Source of the DNA: Mastigias papua
Taxonomy: Eukaryota; Cnidaria; Scyphozoa; Rhizostomeae; Mastigiidae
Assembly (NCBI GenBank): GCA_964019165.1
Contig: CAXHSL010000006.1
Span: 1 to 64,000, forward strand
Reading direction: 5' to 3'
DNA: 64,000 bases
Shown: piece by piece, positions 1 through 14,872 of the stretch
Position numbering within the stretch: position 1 is the first letter of the stretch
Layout of the letters: each line of letters starts with the position of its first letter
Notes under the pieces: model-generated
Told to the model about the DNA's origin: nothing
Seen by the model: the letters and a program-made list of their open reading frames with translations, nothing else
The model's database searches: none
Position numbers and translations under genes: made by a program

Positions 1-3000
1 CATCGCTCATTTTCATCACTTTTCAATCTGCAATCAAAATCAATCAATTTCAATTTTGGTCATTTTTGGCCAAAATACCAAGGTTATAGCCTTACTTTTT
101 GGCCAAACATCGCTCATTTTCATCACATTTCAATCTCCAATCAAAATCAATCAATTTCAATTTTGGTCATTTTTGGCCAAAATACCAAGGTTATAGCCTT
201 ACTTTTTGGCCAAACATCGCTCATTTTCATCACGTTTCAATCTGCAATCAAAATCAATCAATTTCAATTTTGGTCATTTTTGGCCAAAATACAAAGGTTA
301 TAGCCTTACTTTTTGGCCAAACATCGCTCATTTTCATCTCTTTTCAATCTGCAGTCAAAATCAATCAATTTCAATTTTGGTCATTTTTGGCCAAAATATC
401 AAGGTTATAGCCTTACTTTTTGGCCAAAAATCGCTCATTTTCATCACTTTTCAATCTGCAATCAAAATCAATCAATTTCAATTTTGGTCATGTTTGGCCA
501 AAATACCAAGGTTATAGCCTTACTTTTTGGCCAAAAATCGCTCATTTTCATCACTTGTCAATCTGCAATCAACATCAATCAATGTCAATTGTGGTCAATT
601 TTGGCCAAAATACCAAGGTTATAGCCTTACTTTTTGGCCAAAAATCGCTCATTGTCATCACTTTTCAATCTGCAACCAACAGCAATCAATTTGAATTTTG
701 GTCATTTTTGGCCGAAATACCAAGGTTATAGCCTTACTGTTCGGCCAAAAATCGCTCATTTTCATCACTTTTCAATCTGCAATCAAAATCAATCAATTTC
801 AATTTTGGTCATTTTTGGCCAAAATACCAAGGTTATAGCCTTACGTTTTGGCCAAAAATCGCTCATTTTCATCACATTTCAATCTCCAATCAAAATCAAT
901 CAATTTCAATTTTGGTCATTTTTGGCCAAAATACCAAGGTTATAGCCTTACTTTTTGGCCAAACATCGCTCATTTTCATCACTTTTCAATCTGCAATCAA
1001 AATCAATCAATTTCAATTTTGGTCATTTTTGGCCAAAATACCAAGGTTATAGCCTTACTTTTTGGCCAAACATCGCTCATTTTCATCACATTTCAATCTC
1101 CAATCAAAATCAATCAATTTCAATTTTGGTCATTTTTGGCCAAAATACCAAGGTTATAGCCTTACTTTTTGGCCAAACTTCGCTCATTTTCATCACTTTT
1201 CAATCTGCAATCAAAATCAATCAATTTCAATTTTGGTCATTTTTGGCCAAAATACCAAGGTTATAGCCTTACTTTTTGGCCAAACATCGCTCATTTTTCA
1301 TCTCTTTTCAATCTGCAGTCAAAATCAATCAATTTCAATTTTGGTCATTTTTGGCCAAAATATCAAGGTTATAGCCTTACTTTCTGGCCAAAAATCGCTC
1401 ATTTTCATCACTTTTCAATCTGCAATCAAAATCAATCAATTTCAATTTTGGTCATTTTTGGCCAAAATACCAAGGTTATAGCCTTATTTTTTGGCCAAAA
1501 ATCGCTCATTTTCATCACTTTTCAATCTGCAATCAAAATCAATCAATGTCAAGTTTGGTCATTTGTGGCCAAAATACCAAGGTTATAGCCTTCCTTTTTT
1601 GGCCAAACATCGCTCATTTTCATCACTTTTCAATCTGCAATCAAAATCAATCAATTTCAATTTTGGTCATTTTTGGCCAAAATACCAAGGTTATAGCCTT
1701 ACGTTTTGGCCAAAAATCGCTCATTTCATCACATTTCAATCTCCAATCAAAATCAATCAATTTCAATTTTGGTCATTTTTGGCCAAAATACCAAGGTTAT
1801 AGCGTTACTTTTTGGCCAAACATCGCTCATTTTCATCACTTTTCAATCTGCAATCAAAATCAATCAATTTCAATTTTGGTCATTTCTGGCCAAAATACCA
1901 AGGTTATAGCCTTACTTTTTGGCCAAACATCGCTCATTTTCATCACATTTCAATCTCCAATCAAAATCAATCAATTTCAATTTGGTCATTTTTGGCCAAA
2001 ATACCAAGGTTATAGCCTTACTTTTTTGGCCAAACATCGCTCATTTTCATCACTTTTCAATCTGCAATCAAAATCAATCAATTTCAATTTTGGTCATTTT
2101 TGGCCAAAATACCAAGGTTATAGCCTTACGTTTTGGCCAAACATCGCTCATTTTCATCTCTTTTCAATCTGCAGTCAAAATCAATCAATTTCAATTTTGG
2201 TCATTTTTGGCCAAAATATCAAGGTTATAGCCTTACTTTTTGGCCAAAAATCGCTCATTTTCATCACTTTTCAATCTGCAATCAAAATCAATCAATTTCA
2301 ATTTTGGTCATTTTTGGCCAAAATACCAAGGTTATAGCCTGATTTTTTGGCCAAAAATCGCTCATTTTCATCACTTTTCAATCTGCAATCAAAATCAATC
2401 AATTTCAATTTTGGTCATTTTTGGCCAAAATACCAAGGTTATAGCCTGATTTTTTGGCCAAAAATCGCTCATTTTCATCACTTTTCAATCTGCAATCAAA
2501 ATCAATCAATTTCAATTTTGGTCATTTTTGGCCAAAATACCAAGGTTATAGCCTTACTTTTTGGCCAAAAATCGCTCATTGTCATCACTTTTCAATCTGC
2601 AATCAAAATCAATCAATGTCAAGTTTGGTCATTTGTGGCCAAAATACCAAGGTTATAGCCTTCCTTTTTGGCCAAACATCGCTCATTTTCATCACTTTTC
2701 AATCTGCAATCAAAATCAATCAATTTCAATTTTGGTCATTTTTGGCCAAAATACCAAGGTTATAGCCTTACGTTTTGGCCAAAAATCGCTCATTTTCATC
2801 ACATTTCAATCTCCAATCAAAATCAATCAATTTCAATTTTGGTCATTTTTGGCCAAAATACCAAGGTTATAGCGTTACTTTTTGGCCAAACATCGCTCAT
2901 TTTCATCACTTTTCAATCTGCAATCAAAATCAATCAATTTCAATTTTGGTCATTTCTGGCCAAAATACCAAGGTTATAGCCTTACTTTTTGGCCAAAACA

Positions 3001-6000
3001 TCGCTCATTTTCATCACATTTCAATCTCCAATCAAAATCAATCAATTTCAATTTTGGTCATTTTTGGCCAAAATACCAAGGTTATAGCCTTACTTTTTGG
3101 CCAAACATCGCTCATTTTCATCACTTTTCAATCTGCAATCAAAATCAATCAATTTCAATTTTGGTCATTTTTGGCCAAAATACCAAGGTTATAGCCTTAC
3201 TTTTTGGCCAAACATCGCTCATTTTCATCTCTTTTCAATCTGCAGTCAAAATCAATCAATTTCAATTTTGGTCATTTTTGGCCAAAATATCAAGGTTATA
3301 GCCTTACTTTTTGGCCAAAAAATCGCTCATTTTCATCACTTTTCAATCTGCAATCAAAATCAATCAATTTCAATTTTGGTCATTTTTGGCCAAAATACCA
3401 AGGTTATAGCCTGATTTTTTGGCCAAAAATCGCTCATTTTCATCACTTTTCAATCTGCAATCAAAATCAATCAATTTCAATTTTGGTCATTTTTGGCCAA
3501 AATACCAAGGTTATAGCCTGATTTTTTGGCCAAAAATCGCTCATTTCATCACTTTTCAATCTGCAATCAAAATCAATCAATTTCAATTTTGGTCATTTTT
3601 GGCCAAAATACCAAGGTTATAGCCTTACTTTTTGGCCAAAAATCGCTCATTGTCATCACTTTTCAATCTGCAATCAAAATCAATCAATTTCAATTTTGGT
3701 CATTTTTGGCCAAAATACCAAGGTTATAGCCTTACTTTTTGGCCAAAAGTCGCTCATTGTCATCACTTTTCAATCTGCAACCAACAGCAATCAATTTCAC
3801 TTTTGGTCATTTTTGGCCGAAATACCAAGGTTATAGCCTTACTGTTCGGCCAAAAATCGCTCATTTTCATCACTTTTCAATCTGCAATCAAAATCAATCA
3901 ATTTCAATTTTGGTCATTTTTGGCCAAAATACCAAGGTTATAGCCTTACGTTTTTGGCCAAAACTCGCTCATTTTTCATCACATTTCAATCTCCAATCAA
4001 AATCAATCAATTTCAAGTTTGGTCATTTGTGGCCAAAATACCAAGGTTATAGCCTTACTTTTTGGCCAAAAATCGCTCATTTTTCATCACTTTTCTATCT
4101 GCAATCAAAATCAATCAATTTCAATTTTGGTCATTTTTGGCCAAAATACCAAGGTTATAGCCTTACTTTTTGGCCACAAATCGCTCATTGTAATCACTTT
4201 TCAATCTGCAATCAAAATCAATCAATTTCAAGTGTGGTCAGTTTTTTGGCCGAAATACCAAGGTTATAGCCTTACTTTTTTGGCCAAAAATCGCTCATTT
4301 CATCACTTTTCAATCTGCAATCAAAATCAATCAATTTCAATTTTGGTCATTTTTGGCCAAAATACCAAGGTTATAGCCTTACTTTTTGGCCAAACATCGC
4401 TCATTTTCATCTCTTTTCAATCTGCAGTCAAAATCAATCAATTTCAATTTTGGTCATTGTTGGCCAAAATATCAAGGTTATAGCCTTACTTTTTGGCCAA
4501 ACATCGCTCATTTTCATCACTTTTCAATCTGCAATCAACATCAATCAATGTCAATTGTGGTCAATTTTGGCCAAAATACCAAGGTTATAGCCTTACTTTT
4601 TGGCCAAAAATCGCTCATTGTCATCACTTTTCAATCTGCAACCAACAGCAATCAATTTCAATTTTGGTCATTTTTGGCCAAAATACCAAGGTTATAGCCT
4701 TATTTTTTGGCCAAAAATCGCTCATTTTCATCACTTTTCAATCTCCAATCAAAATCAATCAATTTCAAGTTTGGTCATTTGTGGCCAAAATACCAAGGTT
4801 ATAGCCTTACTTTTTGGCCAAAAATCGCTCATTTTCATCACTTTTCAATCTGCAATCAACATCAATCAATGTCAATTGTGGTCAATTTTGGCCAAAATAC
4901 CAAGGTTATAGCCTTACTTTTTGGCCAAAAATCGCTCATTGTCATCACTTTTCAATCTGCAACCAACAGCAATCAATTTCAATTTTGGTCATTTTTGGCC
5001 AAAATACCAAGGTTATAGCCTTATTTTTTGGCCAAAAATCGCTCATTTTCATCACTTTTCAATCTGCAATCAAAATCAATCAATTTCAAGTTTGGTCATT
5101 TGTGGCCAAAATACCAAGGTTATAGCCTTACTTTTTGGCCAAAAATCGCTCATTTTCATCACTTTTCTATCTGCAATCAAAATCAATCAATTTCAATTAT
5201 GGTCATTTTTGGCCAAAATACCAAGGTTATAGCCTTACTTTTTGGCCACAAATCGCTCATTGTAATCACTTTTCAATCTGCAATCAAACTCAATCAATTT
5301 CAAGTGTGGTCAGTTTTGGCCGAAATACCAAGGTTATAGCCTTACTTTTTGGCCAAAAATCGCTCATTTTCATCACTTTTCAATCTGCAATCAAAATCAA
5401 TCAATTTCAATTTTGGTCATTTTTGGCCAAAATATCAAGGTTATAGCCTTACTTTCTGGCCAAAAATCGCTCATTTTCATCACTTTTCAATCTGCAATCA
5501 AAATCAATCAATTTCAATTTTGGTCATTTTTGGCCAAAATATCAAGGTTATAGCCTTACTTTTTGGCCAAACATCGCTCATTTTCATCACTTTTCAATCT
5601 GCAATCAACATCAATCAATGTCAATTGTGGTCAATTTTGGCCAAAATACCAAGGTTATAGCCTTACTTTTTGGCCAAAAATCGCTCATTGTCATTACTTT
5701 TCAATCTGCAACCAACAGCAATCAATTTCAATTTTGGTCATTTGTGGCCAAAATACCAAGGTTATAGCCTTATTTTTTGGCCAAAAATCGCTCATTTTCA
5801 TCACTTTTCAATCTGCAATCAAAATCAATCAATTTCAAGTTTGGTCAGTTGTGGCCAAAATACCAAGGTTATAGCCTTACTTTTTGGCCAAAAATCGCTC
5901 ATTTTCATCACTTTTCAATCTGCAATCAACATCAATCAATGTCAATTGTGGTCAATTTTGGCCAAAATACCAAGGTTATAGCCTTACTTTTTGGCCAAAA

Positions 6001-7381
6001 ATCGCTCATTGTCATCACTTTTCAATCTGCAATCAAACTGAATGAATTTCAATTTTGGTCAATTTTGGCCACAATACCAAGGTTATAGCCTTACTTTTTG
6101 GCCAAAAATCGCTCATTTTCATCACTTTTCAATCTGCAATCAAAATCAATCAATTTCAAGTTTGGTCATTTGTGGCCAAAATACCAAGGTTATAGCCTTA
6201 CTTTTTGGCCAAAAATCGCTCATTTTCATCACTTTTCTATCTGCAATCAAAATCAATCAATTTCAATTTTGGTCATTTTTGGCCAAAATACCAAGGTTAT
6301 AGCCTTACTTTTTGGCCACAAATCGCTCATTTTCATCACTTTTCAATCTGCAATCAAAATCAATCAATTTCAAGTGTGGTCAGTTTTGGCCGAAATACCA
6401 AGGTTATAGCCTTACTTTTTGGCCAAAAATCGCTCATTTTCATCACTTTTCAATCTGCAATCAAAATCAATCAATTTCAATTTTGGTCATATTTGGCCAA
6501 AATACCAAGGTTATAGCCTTACTTTTTGGCCAAAAATCGCTCATTTTCATCACTTTTCAATCTGCAATCAAAATCAATCAATTTCAATTTTGGTCAGTTT
6601 TGGCCAAACTACCAAGGCTATAGCCTTACTTTTTGGGCAAAAATCGCTCATTGTCATCACTGTTCAATCTGCAATCAAACTGAATGAATTTCAATTTTGG
6701 TCAATTTTGGCCAAAATACCAAGGTTATAGCCTTACTTTTTGGCCAAAAATCGCTCATTTTCATCACTTTTCAATCTGCAATCAAAATCAATCAATTTCA
6801 ATTTTGGTCATTTTTGGCCAAAATACCAAGGTTATAGCCTTACTTTTTGGCCAAAAATCGCTCATTTTCATCACTTTTCAATCTGCAATCAAAATCAATC
6901 AATTTCAATTTTGGTCATTTATGGCCAATATACCAAGGTTATAGCCTTACTTTCTGGCCAAAAATCGCTCATTTTCATCACTTTTCAATCTGCAATCAAA
7001 ATCAATCTATTTCAATTTTGGTCAGTTGTGGCTAAAATACCAAGGTTATAGCCTTACGTTTTGGCCAAATATCGCTCATTTTCATCACTTTTCAATGTGC
7101 AATCAAAATCAATCAAGTTCAAGTTTGGTCATGTTTGCCCAAAATACCAAGGTTATAGCCGTACGTTTTGGCCAAAAATCGCTCATTTTCATCACTTTTC
7201 AATCTGCAATCAAAATCAATCAATTTCAATTTTGGTCAATTTTGGCCAAAATACCAAGGTTATAGCCTTACTTTTTGGCCAAACATCGCTCATTTTGATC
7301 ACTTTTCAATCTGCAATCAAAATCAATCAATTTCAATTTTGGTCATTTTTGGCCAAAATACCAAGGTTATAGCCTTACTTT

Positions 7382-10300
7382 TTGGCCAAAAATCGCTCAT
7401 TTTCATCACTTTTCAATCTGCAATCAAACTCAATCAATTTCAATTTTGGTCAAGTTTGGCCAAAATACCAAGGTTATAGCCTTACTTTTTGGCCAAAAAT
7501 CGCTCATTTTCATCACTTTTCAATCTGCAATCAAAATCAATCAATTTCAAGTTTGGTCATTTTTGGCCAAAATACCAAGGTTATAGCCTTACTTTTTGGC
7601 CAAACATCGTTCATTTTCATCTCTTTTCAATCTGCAATCAAAATCAATCAATTTCAATTTTGGTCAATTTTGGCCAAAATACCAAGGTTATAGCCTTACT
7701 TTTTGGCCAAAAATCGCTCATATTCATCACTTTTCAATCTGCAATCAAAATCAATCAATTTCAATTTTGGTCATTTGTGGCCAAAATACCAAGGTTATAG
7801 CCTTACTGTTTGGCCATAAATCGCTCATTTTCATCACTTTTCAATCTGCAATCAAAATCAATCAATTTCAAGTTTGGTCATTTTTGTCCAAAATACCAAG
7901 GTTATAGCCTTACTGTTTGGCCAAAAATCGCTCATTTTCATCACTTTTCAATCTGCAATCAAAAGCAATCAATTTCAATTTTGGTCATTTGTGGCCAAAA
8001 TACCAAGGTTATAGCCTTACTTTTTGGCCAAAAATCGCTCATTTTCATCACTTGTCAATCTGCAATCAAAAGCAATCAATTTCAATTTTGGTCATTTGTG
8101 GCCAAAATACCAAGGTTATAGCCTTACTTTTTGGCCAAAAATCGCTCATTTTCATCACTTTTCAATCTGCAATCAAAATCAATCAATTTCAATTTTGGTC
8201 ATTTTTGGCCAAAATACCAAGGTTATAGCCTTACATTTTGGCCAAAAATCGCTCATTTTCATCACTTTTCAATCTGCAATCAAAATCAATCAATTTCAAT
8301 TTTGGTCAATTTTGGCCACAATACCAAGGTTATAGCCTTACTTTTTGGCCAAACATCGCTCATTTTCATCACTTTTCAATCTGCAATCAAAAGCAATCAA
8401 TTTCAATTTTGGTCATTTTTGGCCAAAATACCAAGGTTATAGCCTTACGTTTTGGCCAAAAATCGCTCATTTTCATCACTTTTCAATCTCCAATCAAAAT
8501 CAATCAATTTCAATTTTGGTCATTTTTGGCCAAAATACCAAGGTTATAGCCTTACTTTTTGGCCAAACATCGCTCATTTTCATCACTTTTCAATCTGCAG
8601 TCAAAATCAATCAATTTCAATTTTGGTCATTTTTGGCCAAAATACCAAGGTTATAGCCTTACTTTTTGGCCAAACATTGCTCATTTTCATCACTTTTCAA
8701 TCTGCAATCAAAAGCAATCAATTTCAATTTTGTTCATGTGTGGCCAAAATACCAAGGTTATAGCCTTACTTTTTGGCCAAAAATCGCTCATTTTCATCAC
8801 TTTTCAATGTGCAATCAAAATCAATCAAGTTCAATTTTGGTCATTTTTGCCCAAAATACCAAGGTTATAGCCTTACGTTTTGGCCAAAAATCACTCATTT
8901 TCATCACTTTTCAATCTGCAATCAAAATCAATCAATTTCAATTTTGGTCAATTTTGGCCAAAATACCAAGGTTATAGCCTTACTTTTTGGCCAAACATCG
9001 CTCATTTTGATCACTTTTCAATCTGCAATCAAAATCAATCAATTTCGATTTTGGTCATTTTTGGCCAAAATACCAAGGTTATAGCCTTACTTTTTGGCCA
9101 AAAATCGCTCATTTTCATCACTTTTCAATCTGCAATCAAACTCAATCAATTTCAATTTTGGTCAATTTTGGCCAAAATACCAAGGTTATAGCCTTACCTT
9201 TTGGCCAAAAATCGCTCATTTTCATCACTTGTCAATCTGCAATCAAAATCAATCAATTTCAAGTTTGGTCTTTTTTGGCCAAAATACCAAGGTAATAACC
9301 TTACTTTTTGGACAAAAATCGCTCATTTTCATCTCTTTCCAATCTGCAATCAAAATCAATCAATTTCAAGTTTGGTCAATTTTGGCCAAAATACCAAGGT
9401 TATAGCCTTACTTTTTGGCCAAAAATCGCTCATTTTCATCACTTTTCAATCTGCAATCAAAATCAATCAATTTCAATTTTGGTCATTTTTGGCCAAAATA
9501 CCAAGGTTATAGCCTTACTTTTTGGCCAAAAATCGCTCATTTTCATCACTTTTCAATCTGCAATCAAACTCAATCAATTTCAATTTTGGTCAAGTTTGGC
9601 GAAAATACCAAGGTTATAGCCTTACTTTTTGGCCAAAAATCGCTCATTTTCATCACTTTTCAATCTGCAATCAAAATCAATCAATTTCAAGTTTGGTCAT
9701 TTTTGGCCAAAATACCAAGGTTATAGCCTTACTTTTTGGCCAAACATCGTTCATTTTCATCTCTTTTCAATCTGCAATCAAAATCAATCAATTTCAATTT
9801 TGGTCAATTTTGGCCAAAATACCAAGGTTATAGCCTTACTTTTTGGCCAAAAATCGCTCATATTCATCACTTTTCAATCTGCAATCAAAATCAATCAATT
9901 TCAATTTTGGTCATTTGTGGCCAAAATACCAAGGTTATAGCCTTACTGTTTGGCCATAAATCGCTCATTTTCATCACTTTTCAATCTGCAATCAAAATCA
10001 ATCAATTTCAAGTTTGGTCATTTTTGTCCAAAATACCAAGGTTATAGCCTTACTGTTTGGCCAAAAATCGCTCATTTTCATCACTTTTCAATCTGCAATC
10101 AAAAGCAATCAATTTCAATTTTGGTCATTTGTGGCCAAAATACCAAGGTTATAGCCTTACTTTTTGGCCAAAAATCGCTCATTCTCATCACTTGTCAATC
10201 TGCAATCAAAAGCAATCAATTTCAATTTTGGTCATTTGTGGCCAAAATACCAAGGTTATAGCCTTACTTTTTGGCCAAAAATCGCTCATTTTCATCACTT

Positions 10301-11233
10301 TTCAATCTGCAATCAAAATCAATCAATTTCAATTTTGGTCATTTTTGGCCAAAATACCAAGGTTATAGCCTTACATTTTGGCCAAAAATCGCTCATTTTC
10401 ATCACTTTTCAATCTGCAATCAAAATCAATCAATTTCAATTTTGGTCAATTTTGGCCACAATACCAAGGTTATAGCCTTACTTTTTGGCCAAACATCGCT
10501 CATTTTCATCACTTTTCAATCTGCAATCAAAAGCAATCAATTTCAATTTTGGTCATTTTTGGCCAAAATACCAAGGTTATAGCCTTACGTTTTGGCCAAA
10601 AATCGCTCATTTTCATCACTTTTCAATCTCCAATCAAAATCAATCAATTTCAATTTTGGTCATTTTTGGCCAAAATACCAAGGTTATAGCCTTACTTTTT
10701 GGCCAAACATCGCTCATTTTCATCACTTTTCAATCTGCAGTCAAAATCAATCAATTTCAATTTTGGTCATTTTTGGCCAAAATACCAAGGTTATAGCCTT
10801 ACTTTTTGGCCAAACATTGCTCATTTTCATCACTTTTCAATCTGCAATCAAAAGCAATCAATTTCAATTTTGGTCATGTGTGGCCAAAATACCAAGGTTA
10901 TAGCCTTACTTTTTGGCCAAAAATCGCTCATTTTCATCACTTTTCAATGTGCAATCAAAATCAATCAAGTTCAATTTTGGTCATTTTTGCCCAAAATACC
11001 AAGGTTATAGCCTTACGTTTTGGCCAAAAATCACTCATTTTCATCACTTTTCAATCTGCAATCAAAATCAATCAATTTCAATTTTGGTCAATTTTGGCCA
11101 AAATACCAAGGTTATAGCCTTACTTTTTGGCCAAACATCGCTCATTTTGATCACTTTTCAATCTGCAATCAAAATCAATCAATTTCGATTTTGGTCATTT
11201 TTGGCCAATATACCAAGGTTATAGCCTTACTTT
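7382..11233 (+). repeat. 20-monomer (2140-bp) tandem duplication
   Basis: Monomers from 7382 to about 9093 recur 2140 bp (20 x 107) later, from 9522 to about 11233, with the same private variants in the same order. Examples are the ATCGTTCATTTTCATCTC monomer (7596 and 9736), CGCTCATATTC (about 7712 and 9852), GGCCATAAATC (about 7810 and 9950), TTTTTGTCCAAAAT (about 7884 and 10024) and AAAATCACTC (8880 and 11020). Only scattered substitutions separate the copies, which implies recent unequal exchange or amplification of a multi-kb unit. Confidence 0.85.
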
Positions 11234-12089
11234 TTGGCCCAAAATCGCTCATTTTCATCACTTTTCAATCTGCAATCAAACTCAATCAATTTCAATTTTG
11301 GTCAATTTTGGCCACAATACCAAGGTTATAGCCTTACTTTTTGGCCAAACATCGCTCATTTTCATCACTTTTCAATCTGCAATCAAAAGCAATCAATTTC
11401 AATTTTGGTCATTTTTGGCCAAAATACCAAGGTTATAGCCTTACGTTTTGGCCAAAAATCGCTCATTTTCATCACTTTTCAATCTCCAATCAAAATCAAT
11501 CAATTTCAATTTTGGTGATTTTTGGCCAAAATACCAAGGTTATAGCCTTACTTTTTGGCCAAACATCGCTCATTTTCATCACTTTTCAATCTGCAGTCAA
11601 AATCAATCAATTTCAATTTTGGTCATTTGTGGCCAAAATACCAAGGTTATAGCCTTACTTTTTGGCCAAACATTGCTCATTTTCATCACTTTTCAATCTG
11701 CAATCAAAAGCAATCAATTTCAATTTTGGTCATGTGTGGCCAAAATACCAAGGTTATAGCCTTACTTTTTGGCCAAAAATCGCTCATTTTCATCACTTTT
11801 CAATGTGCAATCAAAATCAATCAAGTTCAATTTTGGTCATTTTTGCCCAAAATACCAAGGTTATAGCCTTACGTTTTGGCCAAAAATCACTCATTTTCAT
11901 CACTTTTCAATCTGCAATCAAAATCAATCAATTTCAATTTTGGTCAATTTTGGCCAAAATACCAAGGTTATAGCCTTACTTTTTGGCCAAACATCGCTCA
12001 TTTTGATCACTTTTCAATCTGCAATCAAAATCAATCAATTTCGATTTTGGTCATTTTTGGCCAAAATACCAAGGTTATAGCCTTACTTT
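10485..12089 (+). repeat. 8-monomer (856-bp) tandem duplication
   Basis: The block 10485-11233 recurs as 11341-12089, offset 856 bp. Shared markers include CATTTTGATCACTTTT (about 11145 and 12001), CAATGTGCAATC, CAATTTCGATTTTGG, and GGCCCAAAATC at the two block ends. It overlaps the right arm of the 2140-bp duplication and re-duplicates part of it, so it happened afterwards. Confidence 0.8.
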
Positions 12090-14870
12090 TTGGCCCAAAA
12101 TCGCTCATTTTCATCACTTTTCAATCTGCAATCAAACTCAATCAATTTCAATTTTGGTCAATTTTGGCCAAAATACCAAGGTTATAGCCTTACCTTTTGG
12201 CCAAAAATCGCTCATTTTCATCACTTTTCAATCTGCAATCAAAATCAATCAATTTCAAGTTTGGTCTTTTTTGGCCAAAATACCAAGGTAATAACCTTAC
12301 TTTTTGGACAAAAATCGCTCATTTTCATCTCTTTCCAATCTGCAATCAAAATCAATCAATTTCAAGTTTGGTCAATTTTGGCCAAAATACCAAGGTTATA
12401 GCCTTACTTTTTGGCCAAAAATCGCTCATTTTCATCACTTTTCAATCTGCAATCAAAATCAATCAATTTCAAGTTTGGTCATTTGTTGCCAAAATACCAA
12501 AGTAATAGCCTTACTTTTTGGCCACAAATCGCTCATTTTCATCTCTTTTCAATCTGCAATCAAAATCAATGAATTTCAATTTTGGTCAATTTTGGCCAAA
12601 ATACCAAGGTTATAGCCTTACTTTTTGGCCAAAAATCGCTCATTTTCATCACTTTTCAATCTGCAATCAACATCAATCAATTTCAATTTTGGTCAGTTGT
12701 GGCGAAAAGACCATGGTTATAGCCTTACTTTTTGGCCAAAAATCGCTCATTTTCATCACTTTTCAATCTGCAATCAAACTCAATCAATTTCAATTTTGGT
12801 CATTTGTGGCCAAAATACCAAGGTTATAGCCTTACTGTTTGGCCAAAAATCGCTCATTTTCATCACTTTTCAATCTGCAATCAAAATCAATCAATTTCAA
12901 TTTTGGTCATTTTTGGCCAAAATACCAAGGTTATAGCCTTACTTTTTGGCCAAAAATCGCTCATTTTCATCACTTTTCAATCTGCAATCAAAAGCAATCA
13001 ATTTCAATTTTGGTCATTTGTGGCCAAAATACCAAGGTTATAGCCTTACTTTTTGGCCAAAAATCGCTCATTTTCATCACTTGTCAATCTGCAATCAAAA
13101 GCAATCAATTTCAATTGTGGTCATGTGTGGCCAAAATACCAAGGTTATAGCCTTACTTTTTGGCCAAAAATCGCTCATTTTCATCACTTTTCAATGTGCA
13201 ATCAAAATCAATCAAGTTCAATTTTGGTCATTTTTGCCCAAAATACCAAGGTTATAGCCTTACGTTTTGGGCCAAAAATCACTCATTTTCATCACTTTTC
13301 AATCTGCAATCAAAATCAATCAATTTCAATTTTGGTCATTTTTGGCCAAAATACCAAGGTTATAGCCTTACTTTTTGGCCAAACATCGCTCATTTTGATC
13401 ACTTTTCAATCTGCAATCAAAATCAATCAATTTCGATTTTGGTCATTTTTGGCCAAAATACCAAGGTTATAGCCTTACTTTTTGGCCCAAAGTCGCTCAT
13501 TTTCATCACTTTTCAATCTGCAATCAAACTCAATCAATTTCAATTTTGGTCAATTTTGGCCAAAATACCAAGGTTATAGCCTTACCTTTTGGCCAAAAAT
13601 CGCTCATTTTCATCACTTTTCAATCTGCAAACAAAATCAATCAATTTCAAGTTTGGTCTTTTTTGGCCAAAATACCAAGGTAATAACCTTACTTTTTGGA
13701 CAAAAATCGCTCATTTTCATCTCTTTCCAATCTGCAATCAAAATCAATCAATTTCAAGTTTGGTCAATTTTGGCCAAAATACCAAGGTTATAGCCTTACT
13801 TTTTGGCCAAAAATCGCTCATTTTCATCACTTTTCAATCTGCAATCACAATCAATCAATTTCAAGTTTGGTCATTTGTGGCCAAAATACCAAAGTAATAG
13901 CCTTACTTTTTGGCCACAAATCGCTCATTTTCATCTCTTTTCAATCTGCAATCAAAATCAATGAATTTCAATTTTGGTCAATTTTGGCCAAAATACCAAG
14001 GTTATAGCCTTACTTTTTGGCCAAAAATCGCTCATTTTCATCACTTTTCAATCTGCAATCAACATCAATCAATTTCAATTTTGGTCATTTGTGGCGAAAA
14101 GACCATGGTTATAGCCTTACTGTTTGGCCAAACATCGCTCATTTTCATCACTTTTCAATCTGCAGTCAAAGTCAATCAATTTCAATTTTGGTCATTTTTG
14201 GCCAAAATACCAAGGTTATAGCCTTACTGTTTGGCCAAAAATCGCTCATTTTCATCACTTTTCAATCTGCAATCAAAATCAATCAATTTCAATTGTGGTC
14301 ATTTTTGGCCAAAATAGCAAGGTTATAGCCTTACTTTTTGGCCAAAAATCGCTCATTTTCATCACTTTTCAATCTGCAATCAACATCAATCAATTTCAAT
14401 TTTGGTCATTTGTGGCGAAAAGACCATGGTTATAGCCTTACTTTTTGGCCAAAAATCGCTCATTTTCATCACTTTTCAATCTGCAATCAAACTCAATCAA
14501 TTTCAATTTTGGTCATTTGTGGCCAAAATACCAAGGTTATAGCCTTACTGTTTGGCCAAACATCGCTCATTTTCATCACTTTTCAATCTGCAGTCAAAGT
14601 CAATCAATTTCAATTTTGGTCATTTTTGGCCAAAATACCAAGGTTATAGCCTTACTGTTTGGCCAAAAATCGCTCATTTTCATCACTTTTCAATCTGCAA
14701 TCAAAATCAATCAATTTCAATTGTGGTCATTTTTGGCCAAAATACCAAGGTTATAGCCTTACTTTTTGGCCAAAAATCGCTCATTTTCATCACTTTTCAA
14801 TCTGCAATCAAAATCAATCAATGTCAATTTTGGTCATTTTTGGCCAAAATACCAAGGTTATAGCTTTACT
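12090..14870 (+). repeat. 13-monomer (1391/1392-bp) tandem duplication
   Basis: The block from 12090 recurs from 13482. Markers are GGTAATAACC followed by TTTTTGGACAAAAATC (12304 and 13696), CAAAGTAATAGCC (about 12500 and 13892), the CAATGAATTTC monomer (12518 and 13910) and GGCGAAAAGACCATGG (about 12711 and 14101). The offset is one base above 13 x 107 because of an extra G at about 13270 (TTTTGGGCCAAAAATC). A third GACCATGG monomer lies 321 bp further on. Confidence 0.8.
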
Positions 14871-14872
14871 GT

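Noticed and set aside
99..410. A ladder of overlapping 103-residue reading frames on the + strand throughout the array
   Set aside because: The monomer is 107 bp (not a multiple of three) and has one + strand stop, TAG in TTATAGCC. Each frame is therefore stopped once every three monomers (321 bp). The starts are TTG, not ATG, and all three frames are open alike. This is arithmetic, not coding.
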